From contig NZ_KQ483358.1 in assembly GCF_001432305.1 (NCBI RefSeq), positions 2,787,710 to 2,851,709 of the forward strand: DNA of 64,000 nt, given 5' to 3'. Of the stretch, positions 18,566 to 27,709 are shown piece by piece (within the stretch, counting starts at the first letter, position 1; each line of letters starts with the position of its first letter). Source of the DNA: Curvibacter sp. PAE-UM. GTDB lineage: Bacteria; Pseudomonadota; Gammaproteobacteria; Burkholderiales; Burkholderiaceae_C. The notes beneath the pieces were generated by a model. It was not told the DNA's origin and did not search any database. It saw nothing but the letters and a program-made list of their open reading frames with translations. Position numbers and translations under genes: made by a program.

Positions 18566-19279
18566 TCAGCCACGCAGCGCGGCGGGAACCGGCACGGGCT
18601 GCGCCGACAAGCGATAGCCGGCACCACGCACGGTCTCCACCATGGCAGCCGCCTCGCCCAGGGCTTCGCGCAAGCGCTTGATGTGCACGTCCACCGTGCG
18701 CTCCTCGATGAAGACGTGGTCACCCCAGACCTTGTCCAGCAGTTGTCCCCGGCTGTGCACGCGCTCGGCGTGGCTCATCAGGTACTGCAGCAGCTTGAAT
18801 TCGGTGGGCCCCAGCTTGAGCGCCTGCTCCGCGTAGCTCACACGGTGCGTGGCCGTGTCCAGCTTGAGGCGGCCGATCTCCAGCGTCACCACACCCTGGT
18901 CGGGCGCGCGTCGGCGCAGCAGGGCGCGGATGCGCGCCAGCATCTCCTTGGTGGAGAAAGGCTTGGCCATGTAATCGTCGGCACCGGCATCCAGGCCTGC
19001 CACGCGGTCGGCCTCGTCACCACGCGCCGTCAGCATGATGATGGGCACGGCCTTGGTCCGCGGATCGTTGCGCCAGCGGCGCGCCAGGCTCAGCCCGCTC
19101 TCGCCGGGCAGCATCCAGTCCAGCAGCACCAGGTCGGGCAGCACCGCGTCGATCTCGCGCTGCGCGGTCAGACCATCGGGCGCCACGGTGGGCTGGAAAC
19201 CGTTATGGCGCAGGTTGACAGCGATCAACTCGGCGATCGCCGGCTCGTCTTCCACCACGAGTACAGCAGGCTGTTTCAT
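18566..19279 (-). CDS. phoB: Phosphate regulon response regulator PhoB
   Basis: A 237-residue OmpR-type regulator: receiver domain with acidic pair at 10-12, phospho-acceptor Asp54 in LVLLDWMLPG and the conserved lysine in AKPFSTKEML, then a C-terminal winged helix ending HIKRLREALGE. Phosphorylated PhoB binds Pho boxes in front of phosphate-starvation genes; the boxes noted elsewhere in this window are its presumed targets. Its start ATG overlaps the phoU stop by 4 bases. Confidence 0.98.
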   Translation of the reverse strand: MKQPAVLVVEDEPAIAELIAVNLRHNGFQPTVAPDGLTAQREIDAVLPDLVLLDWMLPGESGLSLARRWRNDPRTKAVPIIMLTARGDEADRVAGLDAGADDYMAKPFSTKEMLARIRALLRRRAPDQGVVTLEIGRLKLDTATHRVSYAEQALKLGPTEFKLLQYLMSHAERVHSRGQLLDKVWGDHVFIEERTVDVHIKRLREALGEAAAMVETVRGAGYRLSAQPVPVPAALRG

Positions 19280-19977
19280 TTGAGGACGGATTCGATCTCT
19301 TCGATCGAAGAATGGCGCACGTCGGCACCCTTGACGATGTAGATGATGAGCTCGGCGATGTTCTTGGCGTGGTCGCCGACACGTTCGATGGCCTTGGCCA
19401 GGAAGAGCAGGTCCAGGCTGGGCGAGATGGTGCGAGGGTCTTCCATCATGTAGGTGATCAGCACGCGCACGAAGCTGTCGAACTCCCTGTCGATCAGGTC
19501 GTCTTCCTTCAGGATGGCCACGGCGTTCGTCGTATCGAGCCGGGCGAAGGCATCCAGCGCCTTGCGCAGCTGGCCCGCGGCCAGATCGGCCGCCGTGCGC
19601 AGCTCGGAGGCCGGCAGGGCGCGCGGCGCTCCGTTGTGGATGATGGACAGCACCATGCGCGCCATCTTCTCGGCCTCATCCCCGGCGCGTTCCAGGTTGG
19701 CGATGGCCTTGGAGATGGCCATCAGCAGGCGCAGGTCGCGGGCGGTGGGCTGACGGCGCGCGATGATGGAGGAGATCTCGTGATCGAGTTCGATCTCCAT
19801 GGTGTTCACCCGGTGTTCCAGCTCGATCACCTGGCGGGCTTCCTCGGCGTTGAACTGGCCCAGGGCCTGGACCGCCTGCTGGACCTGGGCTTCGACCAGG
19901 CCGCCCATTTCCATGACGCGGCTGGAGACGGAACTCAGTTCGCTGTCGAACTGGGTGGAGAGATGTTTTTCGGGCAT
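19276..19977 (-). CDS. phoU: Phosphate transport accessory regulator PhoU
   Basis: A 233-residue all-helical protein with two repeated PhoU domains; it begins MPEKHLSTQFDSELSSVSSRVMEMG, the usual PhoU start. It links PstB to PhoR and keeps the regulon off when phosphate is plentiful, and also restrains polyphosphate build-up. I choose ATG 19977 rather than 19983 because GGAGG lies 8 bases before it and only 2 before the other. Overlaps phoB by 4 bases. Confidence 0.96.
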   Translation of the reverse strand: MPEKHLSTQFDSELSSVSSRVMEMGGLVEAQVQQAVQALGQFNAEEARQVIELEHRVNTMEIELDHEISSIIARRQPTARDLRLLMAISKAIANLERAGDEAEKMARMVLSIIHNGAPRALPASELRTAADLAAGQLRKALDAFARLDTTNAVAILKEDDLIDREFDSFVRVLITYMMEDPRTISPSLDLLFLAKAIERVGDHAKNIAELIIYIVKGADVRHSSIEEIESVLK

Positions 19978-19990
19978 GTGCATTTCCTCC

Positions 19991-20776
19991 TTAGCCGAAG
20001 CGGCCGGTGATGTAGTCTTCAGTTTCCTTGCGCGTCGGCTTGAAGAACATCTGCTCGGTGGAGCCGAACTCCACCAGATCGCCCAGGTACATATAGGCCG
20101 TGTAATCGCTGCAACGCGCCGCCTGCTGCATGTTGTGCGTGACGATCACCACCGTGTAGTCGTCCTTGAGCTCGGTGATCAACTCCTCGATCTTGGCGGT
20201 GGAGATCGGGTCCAGCGCGGAACAGGGCTCGTCGAGCAGGATCACCTCGGGCTTGATGGCGATGCCGCGTGCGATGCACAGGCGCTGCTGCTGGCCGCCC
20301 GATAGGCTGGAGCCGCTCTGCTTGAGTTTGTCCTTGACCTCGTTCCACAGGGCGGCCTTGCGCAAGGCCCATTCGACGCGCTCTTCCAGATCGGTGGCGC
20401 TGAGCGATTCGAACAGCTTGATGCCGAAGGCGATGTTGTCGAAGATGGACATCGGGAAGGGCGTGGGCTTCTGGAACACCATGCCGACCTTGGCGCGCAG
20501 CAGGGCTACGTCTTCCTTGCTGGTCAGCAGATTCTCGCCGTCGAGCAGCACCTCGCCCTGGGCACGCTGGTCCGGGTAAAGCTCGAACATGCGGTTGAAC
20601 ACGCGCAGCAGGGTGGACTTGCCGCAGCCGGAGGGGCCGATGAAGGCCGTCACCTTGTTCTGCGGAATGTCCAGGTTGATGTTCTTGAGCGCATGGAATT
20701 TTCCGTAGAAGAAATCCAGGTTGCGCACCGAGATCTTCGGGGCAGGCGTTTCGGCCGGGTTGGAAATCGGTTCCAT
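19991..20776 (-). CDS. pstB: Phosphate ABC transporter ATP-binding protein PstB
   Basis: A 261-residue ATPase with Walker [16 protein letters not shown] signature [10 protein letters not shown], Walker [15 protein letters not shown] and the switch histidine in [10 protein letters not shown]. It powers phosphate import through PstA/PstC. A longer in-frame start (GTG 20812) exists, but ATG 20776 has AAGG at proper spacing and gives the normal length. Lies between pstA and phoU. Confidence 0.97.
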   Translation of the reverse strand: MEPISNPAETPAPKISVRNLDFFYGKFHALKNINLDIPQNKVTAFIGPSGCGKSTLLRVFNRMFELYPDQRAQGEVLLDGENLLTSKEDVALLRAKVGMVFQKPTPFPMSIFDNIAFGIKLFESLSATDLEERVEWALRKAALWNEVKDKLKQSGSSLSGGQQQRLCIARGIAIKPEVILLDEPCSALDPISTAKIEELITELKDDYTVVIVTHNMQQAARCSDYTAYMYLGDLVEFGSTEQMFFKPTRKETEDYITGRFG

Positions 20777-20816
20777 GTTTTGCCTTGCAGGAGAGTATTC
20801 GCTGGTGTACACGTGG

Positions 20817-21674
20817 TCAGCCCTTGTGGCGCGTCAGCACACGCGCAATGATGTTGAGCCCGAGCACGGTCACGGTGATCAGCAGCACTCCGGCCCAGGC
20901 CAGTTGCTGCCAGTTCTCGTACGGGCTCATGGCGAACTTGAAAATGGTGACCGGCAGGCTGGCCATCGGGTCCGACAGGTTCGAGGTCCAGAACTGGTTG
21001 CTCAGCGCCGTGAACAGCAGCGGTGCCGTCTCGCCCGAGATGCGGGCCACGGCCAGCAGCACACCGGTGACCACACCGGCGCGCGCAGCGCGCAGGGTGA
21101 TCATCAGGATGACCTTCCACTTGGGCGTGCCCAGCGCGTAGGCGGCCTCGCGCATGGCAGAGGGCACCAGCTGCAGCATGTTCTCGGTGGTGCGGATCAC
21201 GACCGGGATCACGATCAGCGCCAGTGCCATCACGCCGGCCCAGCCGGAGAAGGACTTGAAGCGCGTCACCACCACCGCATAAACGAACAGGCCGATCACG
21301 ATGGAGGGGGCCGACAGCAGGATGTCGTTGACAAAACGTGTCACCTCGGCCAGCCAGCCCTTGGGCTCGTACTCGGCCAGGTAGATGCCCGCCATGATGC
21401 CGATGGGCGTGCCCACAAAGGTGGCGAGCAACACCATGAGGAAGGAGCCGTAGATGGCGTTGGCGATGCCGCCCGCTTCGTTGGGCGGCGGGGTCATCTG
21501 CGTCACGGTGGCCCACACCAGGCCGTCCAGGCCCAGGCGGAAGGTTTCCCAGAGGATCCAGAACAGCCAGAACAGGCCAAAAGCCATGGCGCCCATGGAC
21601 AACGCCAGGGCCAGGAAGTTGACACGCTTGCGGCGCTGGAAGGCGCGGCTGCGGATCTGGTCTTGCGCGTTCAT
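20817..21674 (-). CDS. pstA: Phosphate ABC transporter permease PstA
   Basis: A 285-residue inner-membrane permease with about six helices and the EAA-type loop [19 protein letters not shown]. With PstC it forms the membrane channel of the high-affinity phosphate importer. Begins [12 protein letters not shown]; its ATG overlaps the pstC stop as ATGA. The same frame continues open upstream over pstC but that is not coding. Confidence 0.96.
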   Translation of the reverse strand: MNAQDQIRSRAFQRRKRVNFLALALSMGAMAFGLFWLFWILWETFRLGLDGLVWATVTQMTPPPNEAGGIANAIYGSFLMVLLATFVGTPIGIMAGIYLAEYEPKGWLAEVTRFVNDILLSAPSIVIGLFVYAVVVTRFKSFSGWAGVMALALIVIPVVIRTTENMLQLVPSAMREAAYALGTPKWKVILMITLRAARAGVVTGVLLAVARISGETAPLLFTALSNQFWTSNLSDPMASLPVTIFKFAMSPYENWQQLAWAGVLLITVTVLGLNIIARVLTRHKG

Positions 21675-22636
21675 GACTTGGTGCCTTCGCTCTTCTTGAG
21701 TTGCTGCAGCAGCAGCTTGGACAGGGTCAGCACGACAAAGGTGATGAAGAACAGCACCAGGCCCAGATAGATCAGCGACGCCTGGTGGATGCCGGCGGCG
21801 GCCTCGGCGAACTCGTTGGCCAGGGCCGAGGTGATGCTGTTGGCCGCATCGAACAGGCTCAGCGTGTCGAGCTGGTTCATGTTGCCGATGACGAAGGTGA
21901 CCGCCATGGTCTCGCCCAGGGCACGGCCCAGGCCGAGCATGATGCCGCCGACCACACCGGCCTTGGTATAGGGCAGCACCACCTTGGAGACCACCTCCCA
22001 GGTGGTGGAGCCCAGGCCGTAGGCCGACTCCTTGAGCAGCGGCGGTGTGACCTCGAACACGTCGCGCATCACGGCGGCGATGAAGGGGATGATCATGATG
22101 GCCAGGATGATGCCGGCCGACAGGATGCCGATACCCACCGGCGGCCCCGACACCAGGGCGCCCAGATAGGGCACGCCGGCAAACAGCTTCTGCAACGGCA
22201 CCTGCACATAGGTGGCCAGGATGGGACCGAAGACCAGCAGGCCCCACATGCCATACACGATGGAGGGCACGGCCGCCAGCAACTCAATGGCGGTGCCCAG
22301 CGGGCGCTTGAGCCAGGCCGGGCACATCTCGGTCAGAAACAGGGCGATGCCGAAACTGACCGGAACGGCGATCAGCAAGGCGATGAAGGAGGTGGCCAGG
22401 GTGCCGTAGATCATCACCAGGCCGCCGAAATTCTCCTGCACCGGGTCCCACACCGGGCTGGTCAGGAAACCCAGACCATAACGTTCGATGGCGGGCCAGG
22501 CGCCGACCATCAGGGAAGCAATGATGCTGGCCAGCAGCGCCAGAGTCACCCACGCCGCCCCTTGGGCCAGCCAGCCGAACAGGACATCGAACCAGGCACC
22601 GGTCCGGGACCGGGGAGCAGACGGGAGTGAACTCAT
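21671..22636 (-). CDS. pstC: Phosphate ABC transporter permease PstC
   Basis: A 321-residue permease with six helices and the family loop [21 protein letters not shown] that contacts PstB. Partner of PstA. 24 bases downstream of pstS and overlapping pstA by 4 bases, so clearly one operon controlled by the Pho box at 23757-23774. Confidence 0.97.
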   Translation of the reverse strand: MSSLPSAPRSRTGAWFDVLFGWLAQGAAWVTLALLASIIASLMVGAWPAIERYGLGFLTSPVWDPVQENFGGLVMIYGTLATSFIALLIAVPVSFGIALFLTEMCPAWLKRPLGTAIELLAAVPSIVYGMWGLLVFGPILATYVQVPLQKLFAGVPYLGALVSGPPVGIGILSAGIILAIMIIPFIAAVMRDVFEVTPPLLKESAYGLGSTTWEVVSKVVLPYTKAGVVGGIMLGLGRALGETMAVTFVIGNMNQLDTLSLFDAANSITSALANEFAEAAAGIHQASLIYLGLVLFFITFVVLTLSKLLLQQLKKSEGTKS

Positions 22637-22660
22637 GGCGTACGGACGCTTTCTCTCTAC

Positions 22661-23704
22661 TTACTTGTAGGCGACGGGCTTGCCGGAGGCGTCCTTGATC
22701 TGGCTCCAGGACTTCTCAATGGCGGCCTTCACGCTGGCGGGCATGGGCACATATTCCAGGTCGCTGGCCATGGTGTCGCCATTCTTGTAGACCCACTGGA
22801 AGAACTTCAGGGTCTGGGCGGCGTTGGCCGGCTTGTCCTGCACCTTGTGCATCAGGATGAAGGTGGCGCTGGTGATCGGCCAGGCATTCTTGCCCGGCTT
22901 GTTGCCCAGGACCTGGAAGAAGGTCTTGTCCCAGTCGGCGCCTGCAGCGGCAGCCTTGAAGCTGTCGTCGCTGGGCTGGACGAACACACCATCGCGGTTC
23001 TGCAGCTGGGTGTGGGCCATCTTGTTCTGCTTGGCGTAAGCGAACTCGACGTAACCGATGGAGTTGGGCAGGCGGCCAACGAAGGCGGAGACGCCTTCGT
23101 TGCCCTTGCCGCCGGCGCCCACGGGCCAGTTCACAGCGGTGCCTTCACCGACCTTTTCCTTCCACTCCGGGCTGACCTGGCTCAGGTAGTTGGTGAAACC
23201 GAAGGTGGTGCCGGAACCGTCGGCGCGGCGCACCGGAGCGATGGCGGCGTCGGGCAGGTCCAGGCCGGGGTTCAGGCTGGTGATGGCCTTGTCGTTCCAC
23301 TTGGTGATCTTGCCCAGGTAGATGTCAGCCAGCACCGTGCCGGTCAGCTTGAGCTGGCCCGGGGCAATGCCCTTGATGTTCACCACGGCCACGGTACCAC
23401 CCATGACAGTGGGGAACTGCAGCTGGCCCTTCTTGGCCAGCACGTCGTCGGTCAGCGGCATGTCGGAAGCGCCGAAATCAACGGTCTTGGCGTCGATCTG
23501 GCGGATGCCGGCACCGGAGCCCACCGACTGGTAGTTGATCTTGATGCCGGTGGCCTTGTTGTACTCGGAAGCCCACTTGGCGTAGACAGGCGCCGGGAAG
23601 CTGGCGCCGGCGCCGGTCACGTCCTGGGCGACTGCGGCACCCGCCCACAGAAGGGTCGAGCTGGCAGCGAGGCCCAGCAGGGAAGATTTCAGGCTGGTTT
23701 TCAT
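22661..23704 (-). CDS. pstS: Periplasmic phosphate-binding protein PstS
   Basis: A 347-residue periplasmic protein. Signal peptide at 1-27 with cleavage after AAVAQ; mature start DVTGAGASFPAPVYAKW, with GADM-like and SGTTFGFTNYLS segments that form the phosphate pocket. It captures phosphate for PstCAB. First gene of the pst-pho operon; the promoter region carries a 13-of-14 Pho box. Confidence 0.98.
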   Translation of the reverse strand: MKTSLKSSLLGLAASSTLLWAGAAVAQDVTGAGASFPAPVYAKWASEYNKATGIKINYQSVGSGAGIRQIDAKTVDFGASDMPLTDDVLAKKGQLQFPTVMGGTVAVVNIKGIAPGQLKLTGTVLADIYLGKITKWNDKAITSLNPGLDLPDAAIAPVRRADGSGTTFGFTNYLSQVSPEWKEKVGEGTAVNWPVGAGGKGNEGVSAFVGRLPNSIGYVEFAYAKQNKMAHTQLQNRDGVFVQPSDDSFKAAAAGADWDKTFFQVLGNKPGKNAWPITSATFILMHKVQDKPANAAQTLKFFQWVYKNGDTMASDLEYVPMPASVKAAIEKSWSQIKDASGKPVAYK

Positions 23705-23756
23705 GGAATGGCTCCTGGTTGGTTACTTGAAAGCAAACCAAATTTACGAATCTTTT

Positions 23757-23774
23757 GTGACAGGATCGTGACAT
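23757..23774 (-). promoter_or_regulatory. Pho box of the pst-pho operon
   Basis: Read on the minus strand: ATGTCAC GATC CTGTCAC, two heptamers 11 bases apart matching the PhoB consensus CTGTCAY-N4-CTGTCAY at 13 of 14 positions. A -10-like TAAATT follows 10 bases downstream (23746-23741), the arrangement expected of PhoB-activated promoters. Confidence 0.88.
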
Positions 23775-23818
23775 GAGCCGACACATGGAGTGTAGCGCGG
23801 CCCACACTTTTCAAATTA

Positions 23819-23836
23819 CCGTCATCTTGCTGTCAC
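23819..23836 (+). promoter_or_regulatory. Pho box of the fasciclin lipoprotein gene
   Basis: CCGTCAT CTTG CTGTCAC matches 13 of 14 consensus positions and points towards the gene at 23881. A weak -10 (GATAGC) lies 9 bases downstream. It is separate from, and opposite to, the pstS box 45 bases away. Confidence 0.8.
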
Positions 23837-23880
23837 AGGCCTCCGATAGCCTTCGAACTTTCTCACCCAAGGAGCCTGCA

Positions 23881-24372
23881 ATGAACAAGACCGCCTTCAC
23901 CCGCCGCCTGATGCTTGCCACCGCCGTGGCCTGGGGCCTGGCCGGCTGTGCGAGCATGAACCAGCCCGTCACCCTGGCCGACACCCTGGCCCGTGACCCC
24001 CAGCTCAGCACCCTGAACAGCCTGGTGGAAAAGGCCGGCCTCGCGGACACGCTCAAATCCGGCAGCTACACCGTCTTCGCCCCCAGCAATGAGGCCTTCA
24101 AGGCCGTCCCGGCCAAGACCCTGGAAGAGCTCGCGGCCAACCCGGCCCGCCTCAAGGAGGTGCTGACGTATCACGTGGTGGCCGGCAAGGTCATGGCCGC
24201 CGACGTCAAGAACGGCCCGGTCAAGACCGTGCAGGGCGCTAACGTGGCCCTGGCCCGCGCCGGCGCCTTCGTCACCGTGGAAGAGGCCATGGTGATCAAG
24301 GCCGACATGACGGCTACCAACGGCGTGGTGCACGTGGTCGACCGCGTGCTCATGCCGCCCGTGCGCCGCTGA
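23881..24372 (+). CDS. Fasciclin (FAS1) domain lipoprotein, probable Pho-regulon member
   Basis: A 163-residue secreted protein: short signal peptide ending in lipobox LAGC (Cys at about residue 21), then one FAS1 domain with YTVFAPSNEAFKAVP, TYHVVAGKVMAADV and TNGVVHVVDRVLMP. FAS1 domains mediate adhesion or matrix contacts; in bacteria the role is mostly unknown. The frame is open upstream but ATG 23881 has AAGGAG at 8 bases and gives an intact lipoprotein signal. Divergent from pstS with its own Pho box, so a role under phosphate starvation is likely. Confidence 0.92.
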   Translation: MNKTAFTRRLMLATAVAWGLAGCASMNQPVTLADTLARDPQLSTLNSLVEKAGLADTLKSGSYTVFAPSNEAFKAVPAKTLEELAANPARLKEVLTYHVVAGKVMAADVKNGPVKTVQGANVALARAGAFVTVEEAMVIKADMTATNGVVHVVDRVLMPPVRR

Positions 24373-24418
24373 AGCTCGTCCCGCAGGCCCGCCGTGGCCG
24401 GCACGCCTTCCCTCTCGT

Positions 24419-24444
24419 GCAGGCCCACCCCCCGGTGGGCCTGC
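24419..24444 (+). terminator. Strong hairpin after the fasciclin gene (no T-run)
   Basis: GCAGGCCCACC (24419-24429) pairs perfectly with GGTGGGCCTGC (24434-24444) around CCCC. There is no U-tract, so it may protect or slow transcripts rather than terminate them intrinsically. Confidence 0.5.
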
Positions 24445-24477
24445 GCACTTGCGATACCCGAATTCAGTGCCCTCATC

Positions 24478-25629
24478 GTGACCCGACTGCCCCCGCCCCC
24501 TGCCCCCACCCGCCGCCAGCTCCTGCTCGCCGCCGCCAGCCTGCCCCTGCTGGGCGTCGCCCAGGCCCAGCCGGCACGGGCTACCCCCGCCACGCGCACC
24601 CCGGAGATCGTGCAGTTGGTCGACAGCGCCGCCGACCAGCTCGATGTCTCGCGCGACTTCCTCATCGGCTCTCGCGCCGCCTGGCAGGAGTTCAACGCCC
24701 GCGGCGGCTGGCGCGGCCGAGCCGTGCAGCACACCGTGCTGGAGGTGGACGGCAGCCCCGCCAGCCTGCGCCAGGCCGTGGAATCCGTGCGTGCCCTGCC
24801 CAACTGCCTGGCCTTGTGCGGCACCGCCGGCGACCGCACCGCCGCGCAACTCGTCGAGTTGCTGCGGCAGGATCCGCTGGAGATCGCCCATGCCGCGCCC
24901 TGGCTGCACCAGGACCTGGCAGCCGGCGCCGAGCAGCGCACCTTTCCCATCTTCGCCTCCCGCCAGGAGCAGATCGCGCACGCGCTGCGCTCACTCTCCG
25001 TCATCGGCGTGCCGGAACTTGGGGTGGTCTATGCCTCGGCGCAGGAACAGCGCCTCTACGAAAACGAGGTCCAGCGCATCGTGCGCTCGCTGCAGCTGCG
25101 CCTGCAGACCTATGCGCCCGGCGGCGACCTGCAGGAGCTGGGGCGCAAGCTCACGCCCCAGACGCCGCCCATCCTGCTGTTCGTCGGCGGCACACCCGAA
25201 CTCGCCCAGTTCACCCTGGGCCTGGGCCGGCAGGAGCGCCAGCGTTACGTCATCGGCCTGGCCGACGTGAACCTGCAGACACTCAACCAATTGGGCGCCT
25301 CGCGCAACACACCCGTCATGGCCACCCAGGTCGTGCCCATGGTCACGGCCGGCCTGCCCATCGTGCGCGCCTACCGCGAGACCCTGGCGCGCCTGTTCGA
25401 CGAACCCCCCACGCCGCAAAGCCTGGCCGGCTACATCGCCGCGCGCTACGCGCAGGATGTACTGCAGAGTGTGGAGCCCACGGCCACCCGCGCCCAGGTG
25501 CTGCAGGCTTTCCGCCAGCGCAGCCAGCTTGACCTGGCGGGCTTTCGCATCACCTTCCAGGCCCAGCGTCGCAGCAGCGCCTACGTCACACAAAGCATGC
25601 TGACCGCTGATGGCCGCATCCTGGGGTGA
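24478..25629 (+). CDS. Periplasmic binding protein type 1 (leucine/branched-chain ABC receptor-like)
   Basis: About 383 residues from a GTG start: a signal peptide with a TRRQLLLAAASLPLLG core, cleaved after AQA, then a PBP1 two-lobed receptor. Segments such as DFLIGSRAAWQEFNARGGWRGR and VIGVPELGVVYASAQEQ resemble LivK-type substrate-binding proteins (receptor family ligand-binding region). No permease or ATPase gene is adjacent, so it is an orphan receptor: either sharing another transporter or acting as a sensor. The ligand is unknown. The start is not certain; an upstream frame continues to 24394. Confidence 0.75.
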   Translation: MTRLPPPPAPTRRQLLLAAASLPLLGVAQAQPARATPATRTPEIVQLVDSAADQLDVSRDFLIGSRAAWQEFNARGGWRGRAVQHTVLEVDGSPASLRQAVESVRALPNCLALCGTAGDRTAAQLVELLRQDPLEIAHAAPWLHQDLAAGAEQRTFPIFASRQEQIAHALRSLSVIGVPELGVVYASAQEQRLYENEVQRIVRSLQLRLQTYAPGGDLQELGRKLTPQTPPILLFVGGTPELAQFTLGLGRQERQRYVIGLADVNLQTLNQLGASRNTPVMATQVVPMVTAGLPIVRAYRETLARLFDEPPTPQSLAGYIAARYAQDVLQSVEPTATRAQVLQAFRQRSQLDLAGFRITFQAQRRSSAYVTQSMLTADGRILG

Positions 25630-25683
25630 ACTTGTGAATAGATCCACTGCGCGACCCGCTCACTGCGATTTCTTCACAAGTTC
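25628..25683. repeat. 11-bp inverted repeat between the PBP gene and ppx
   Basis: GAACTTGTGAA (25628-25638) mirrors TTCACAAGTTC (25673-25683), separated by 34 bases. The left arm overlaps the stop codon of the receptor gene. It could fold as a stem-loop at the mRNA end or be a regulator site for ppx. Confidence 0.5.
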
Positions 25684-25726
25684 AACAGCCGGGTACCATC
25701 GACCCGATGAAGCTTGAGACCCGCGC

Positions 25727-27223
25727 ATGAAAAACGGAACCGAACTCGCCGCCATCGACCTGGGCTCCAACAGCTTCCGGCTTGAAATCGCCCAGCTCGA
25801 CCACGGCCTGCTCAAGCGCCGCGAATACCTCAAGGAAACCGTGCGCCAGGGCAACGGCCTGGACGCCGACCGCAACCTCGGTGACGACGCCATGCAGCGC
25901 GGCTGGGACTGCCTGGGCCGTTTTGCCGAACGCCTGGCCGGCTTCAAGAAGAACCAGGTACGCGCCGTCGCCACCCAGACCCTGCGCGAAGCCCGCAACC
26001 GCGAGGTCTTCCTGGAACGCGCGCAGAAGATCCTCGGCTTTCCCATCGACGTGATCTCCGGCCGCGAGGAAGCGCGCCTGATCTACCAGGGCGTGGCCCA
26101 TCTGCTGCCGCAGTCCGACGAACGCCGCCTGGTGGTGGACATCGGCGGACGCTCCACCGAACTCATCCTGGGCCAGGGCTACCGCCCGCGTTTCATGGAC
26201 TCCTACCGCGTGGGCAGCGTGGCCTGGTCCATGCGTTATTTCCCTGAAGGCACCTTCAGTGCCGAGGCCTTCGAGACCGCCGAGGTCGCCGCCCAGGCCG
26301 TGCTGGACGAAGCCCTCACCAGCTGCCGGCGCGAAGACTGGGATGTGGCCTACGGCTCCTCGGGCACCGTGGGCGCCGTAGGCGACGTGCTGCAGGCCGC
26401 CGGCTGGGCTGAGGGCCTGATCACACAGGAAGGCCTGGACTGGCTGCTGGAGCGCCTGCTCAAGGCTGGCAGCGCCGAGCGCCTGCGCATCGAGGGCATG
26501 AAGGACGACCGCCGCGCCGTCATCGGCGGCGGCGTCAGCGTGCTGCGCGCCCTCTTCGCCCTGCTGGACATCGAGGAGATGCACGTGGCCCAGGGCGCGC
26601 TGCGCCACGGCGCGCTCTACGACCTGCTGGACCGCGAACACGAACAGAGCGACCAGCGCAGCACCAGCGTGGCGCGTCTGGCGCGCAACTTCAACGCCGA
26701 CCCGGCCCAGGCCCGGCGCGTGAGCCAGGTGGCGCACCACCTGTTGCGCCAGCTGGCCGGCCCGGGCGAACCCGAGGAACTGGAACGCGCCCTGCGCAAG
26801 CTGGGCTGGGCCGCGCAGCTGCACGAGATCGGCAGCGCCATCTCGCACAGCGACTACCACAAGCACGGCGCCTACATCCTGGACAACGCAGATGCCGCCG
26901 GCTTCACCATGAACGAACTGCACCGCCTGGGCCAGCTCGTGCTGGGCCACCGCGGCAAGCTGCGCAAGCTGGACCTGGCGTTCGACGACGCGGCCTTCGT
27001 GCTGCAGCTGCTGGCCCTGCGCCTGGCCGTCATCCTCTGCCATGCGCGGCGTGATCCGGACCTGCAGGGCTTGCGCCTGGACTGGGATGGGGAGCGTGAA
27101 GTGCGGCTCGACTGCCGCGCCGACTGGGTCGCCAAGTACCCGCAGTCGGCGTATCTGCTGCAGGAAGAAATGCAGGCCTGGCAGAAGACGGCCTGGACGC
27201 TGGATGTCCTCAACGCGGACTGA
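25727..27223 (+). CDS. ppx: Exopolyphosphatase (Ppx/GppA)
   Basis: A 498-residue enzyme releasing terminal phosphate from polyphosphate (Ppx) or hydrolysing pppGpp (GppA). The actin-fold signatures AIDLGSNSFRLEIAQL at the N-terminus, VVDIGGRSTELILG near residue 140 and AYGSSGTVGAV are clear, followed by a C-terminal HD-like helical domain with HEIGSAISHSDYHKHGAYIL. Full length for Ppx. No Pho box is visible in front of it, unlike ppk at 43955. It fits the phosphate theme as the counterpart of ppk. Confidence 0.93.
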   Translation: MKNGTELAAIDLGSNSFRLEIAQLDHGLLKRREYLKETVRQGNGLDADRNLGDDAMQRGWDCLGRFAERLAGFKKNQVRAVATQTLREARNREVFLERAQKILGFPIDVISGREEARLIYQGVAHLLPQSDERRLVVDIGGRSTELILGQGYRPRFMDSYRVGSVAWSMRYFPEGTFSAEAFETAEVAAQAVLDEALTSCRREDWDVAYGSSGTVGAVGDVLQAAGWAEGLITQEGLDWLLERLLKAGSAERLRIEGMKDDRRAVIGGGVSVLRALFALLDIEEMHVAQGALRHGALYDLLDREHEQSDQRSTSVARLARNFNADPAQARRVSQVAHHLLRQLAGPGEPEELERALRKLGWAAQLHEIGSAISHSDYHKHGAYILDNADAAGFTMNELHRLGQLVLGHRGKLRKLDLAFDDAAFVLQLLALRLAVILCHARRDPDLQGLRLDWDGEREVRLDCRADWVAKYPQSAYLLQEEMQAWQKTAWTLDVLNAD

Positions 27224-27266
27224 GCCTGGCCGATAACGGCGCCGAGGCCGACGGCGCCCCGAAGGC

Positions 27267-27560
27267 CTAGCGCGAGATCTTGCGCTCGATTTCGACCACG
27301 GCCCCCGACCTGAAGGTGATGACCGTCAAGGTGTCCGGATCCTGCGCATGCGGGAAGTAGGTCCAGGTCTTCTCCTCGGGCAGGCCCCTGAGGGCGTTGT
27401 TGGCGACCACGGATTCGTGATCCGGCTTGCCCACACGCACGAGGACTTCGCCCTCGGACATGCCCCTGCGGATGAAGCCGCGTTCGCGGGCATCCTGGGC
27501 CAAGGCCGCAAAGCTGGCGATGAGGAGCAGAGGCAGGAGGAAAACTCGAAAGATGTTCAT
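27267..27560 (-). CDS. Small secreted protein with SmpA/OmlA-like repeat motif
   Basis: A 97-residue protein with a signal peptide (MNIFRVFLLPLLLIASFAALAQ). The mature part contains IRRGMSEGEVLVRVGKPD, which is the helix-loop motif of BamE/SmpA/OmlA-like domains, followed by a short beta-rich tail ending in VVEIERKISR. Such small periplasmic proteins often bind envelope partners. A longer frame starts at 27596, but ATG 27560 begins the signal peptide. No operon partner. Confidence 0.7.
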   Translation of the reverse strand: MNIFRVFLLPLLLIASFAALAQDARERGFIRRGMSEGEVLVRVGKPDHESVVANNALRGLPEEKTWTYFPHAQDPDTLTVITFRSGAVVEIERKISR

Positions 27561-27709
27561 GTGCCATTCCCTTCTGTTACGCGTTGGAGAGTGCACGGGA
27601 AGGGGTTTGACACCATGGCCAGACGGTCATCGCGTGTTCCTCCCATGCTTTGGGCAAGCGCTTATTTATATCTGAAATCGGCCACACGCAGGCTGAGCCA
27701 CGCCGGCCT

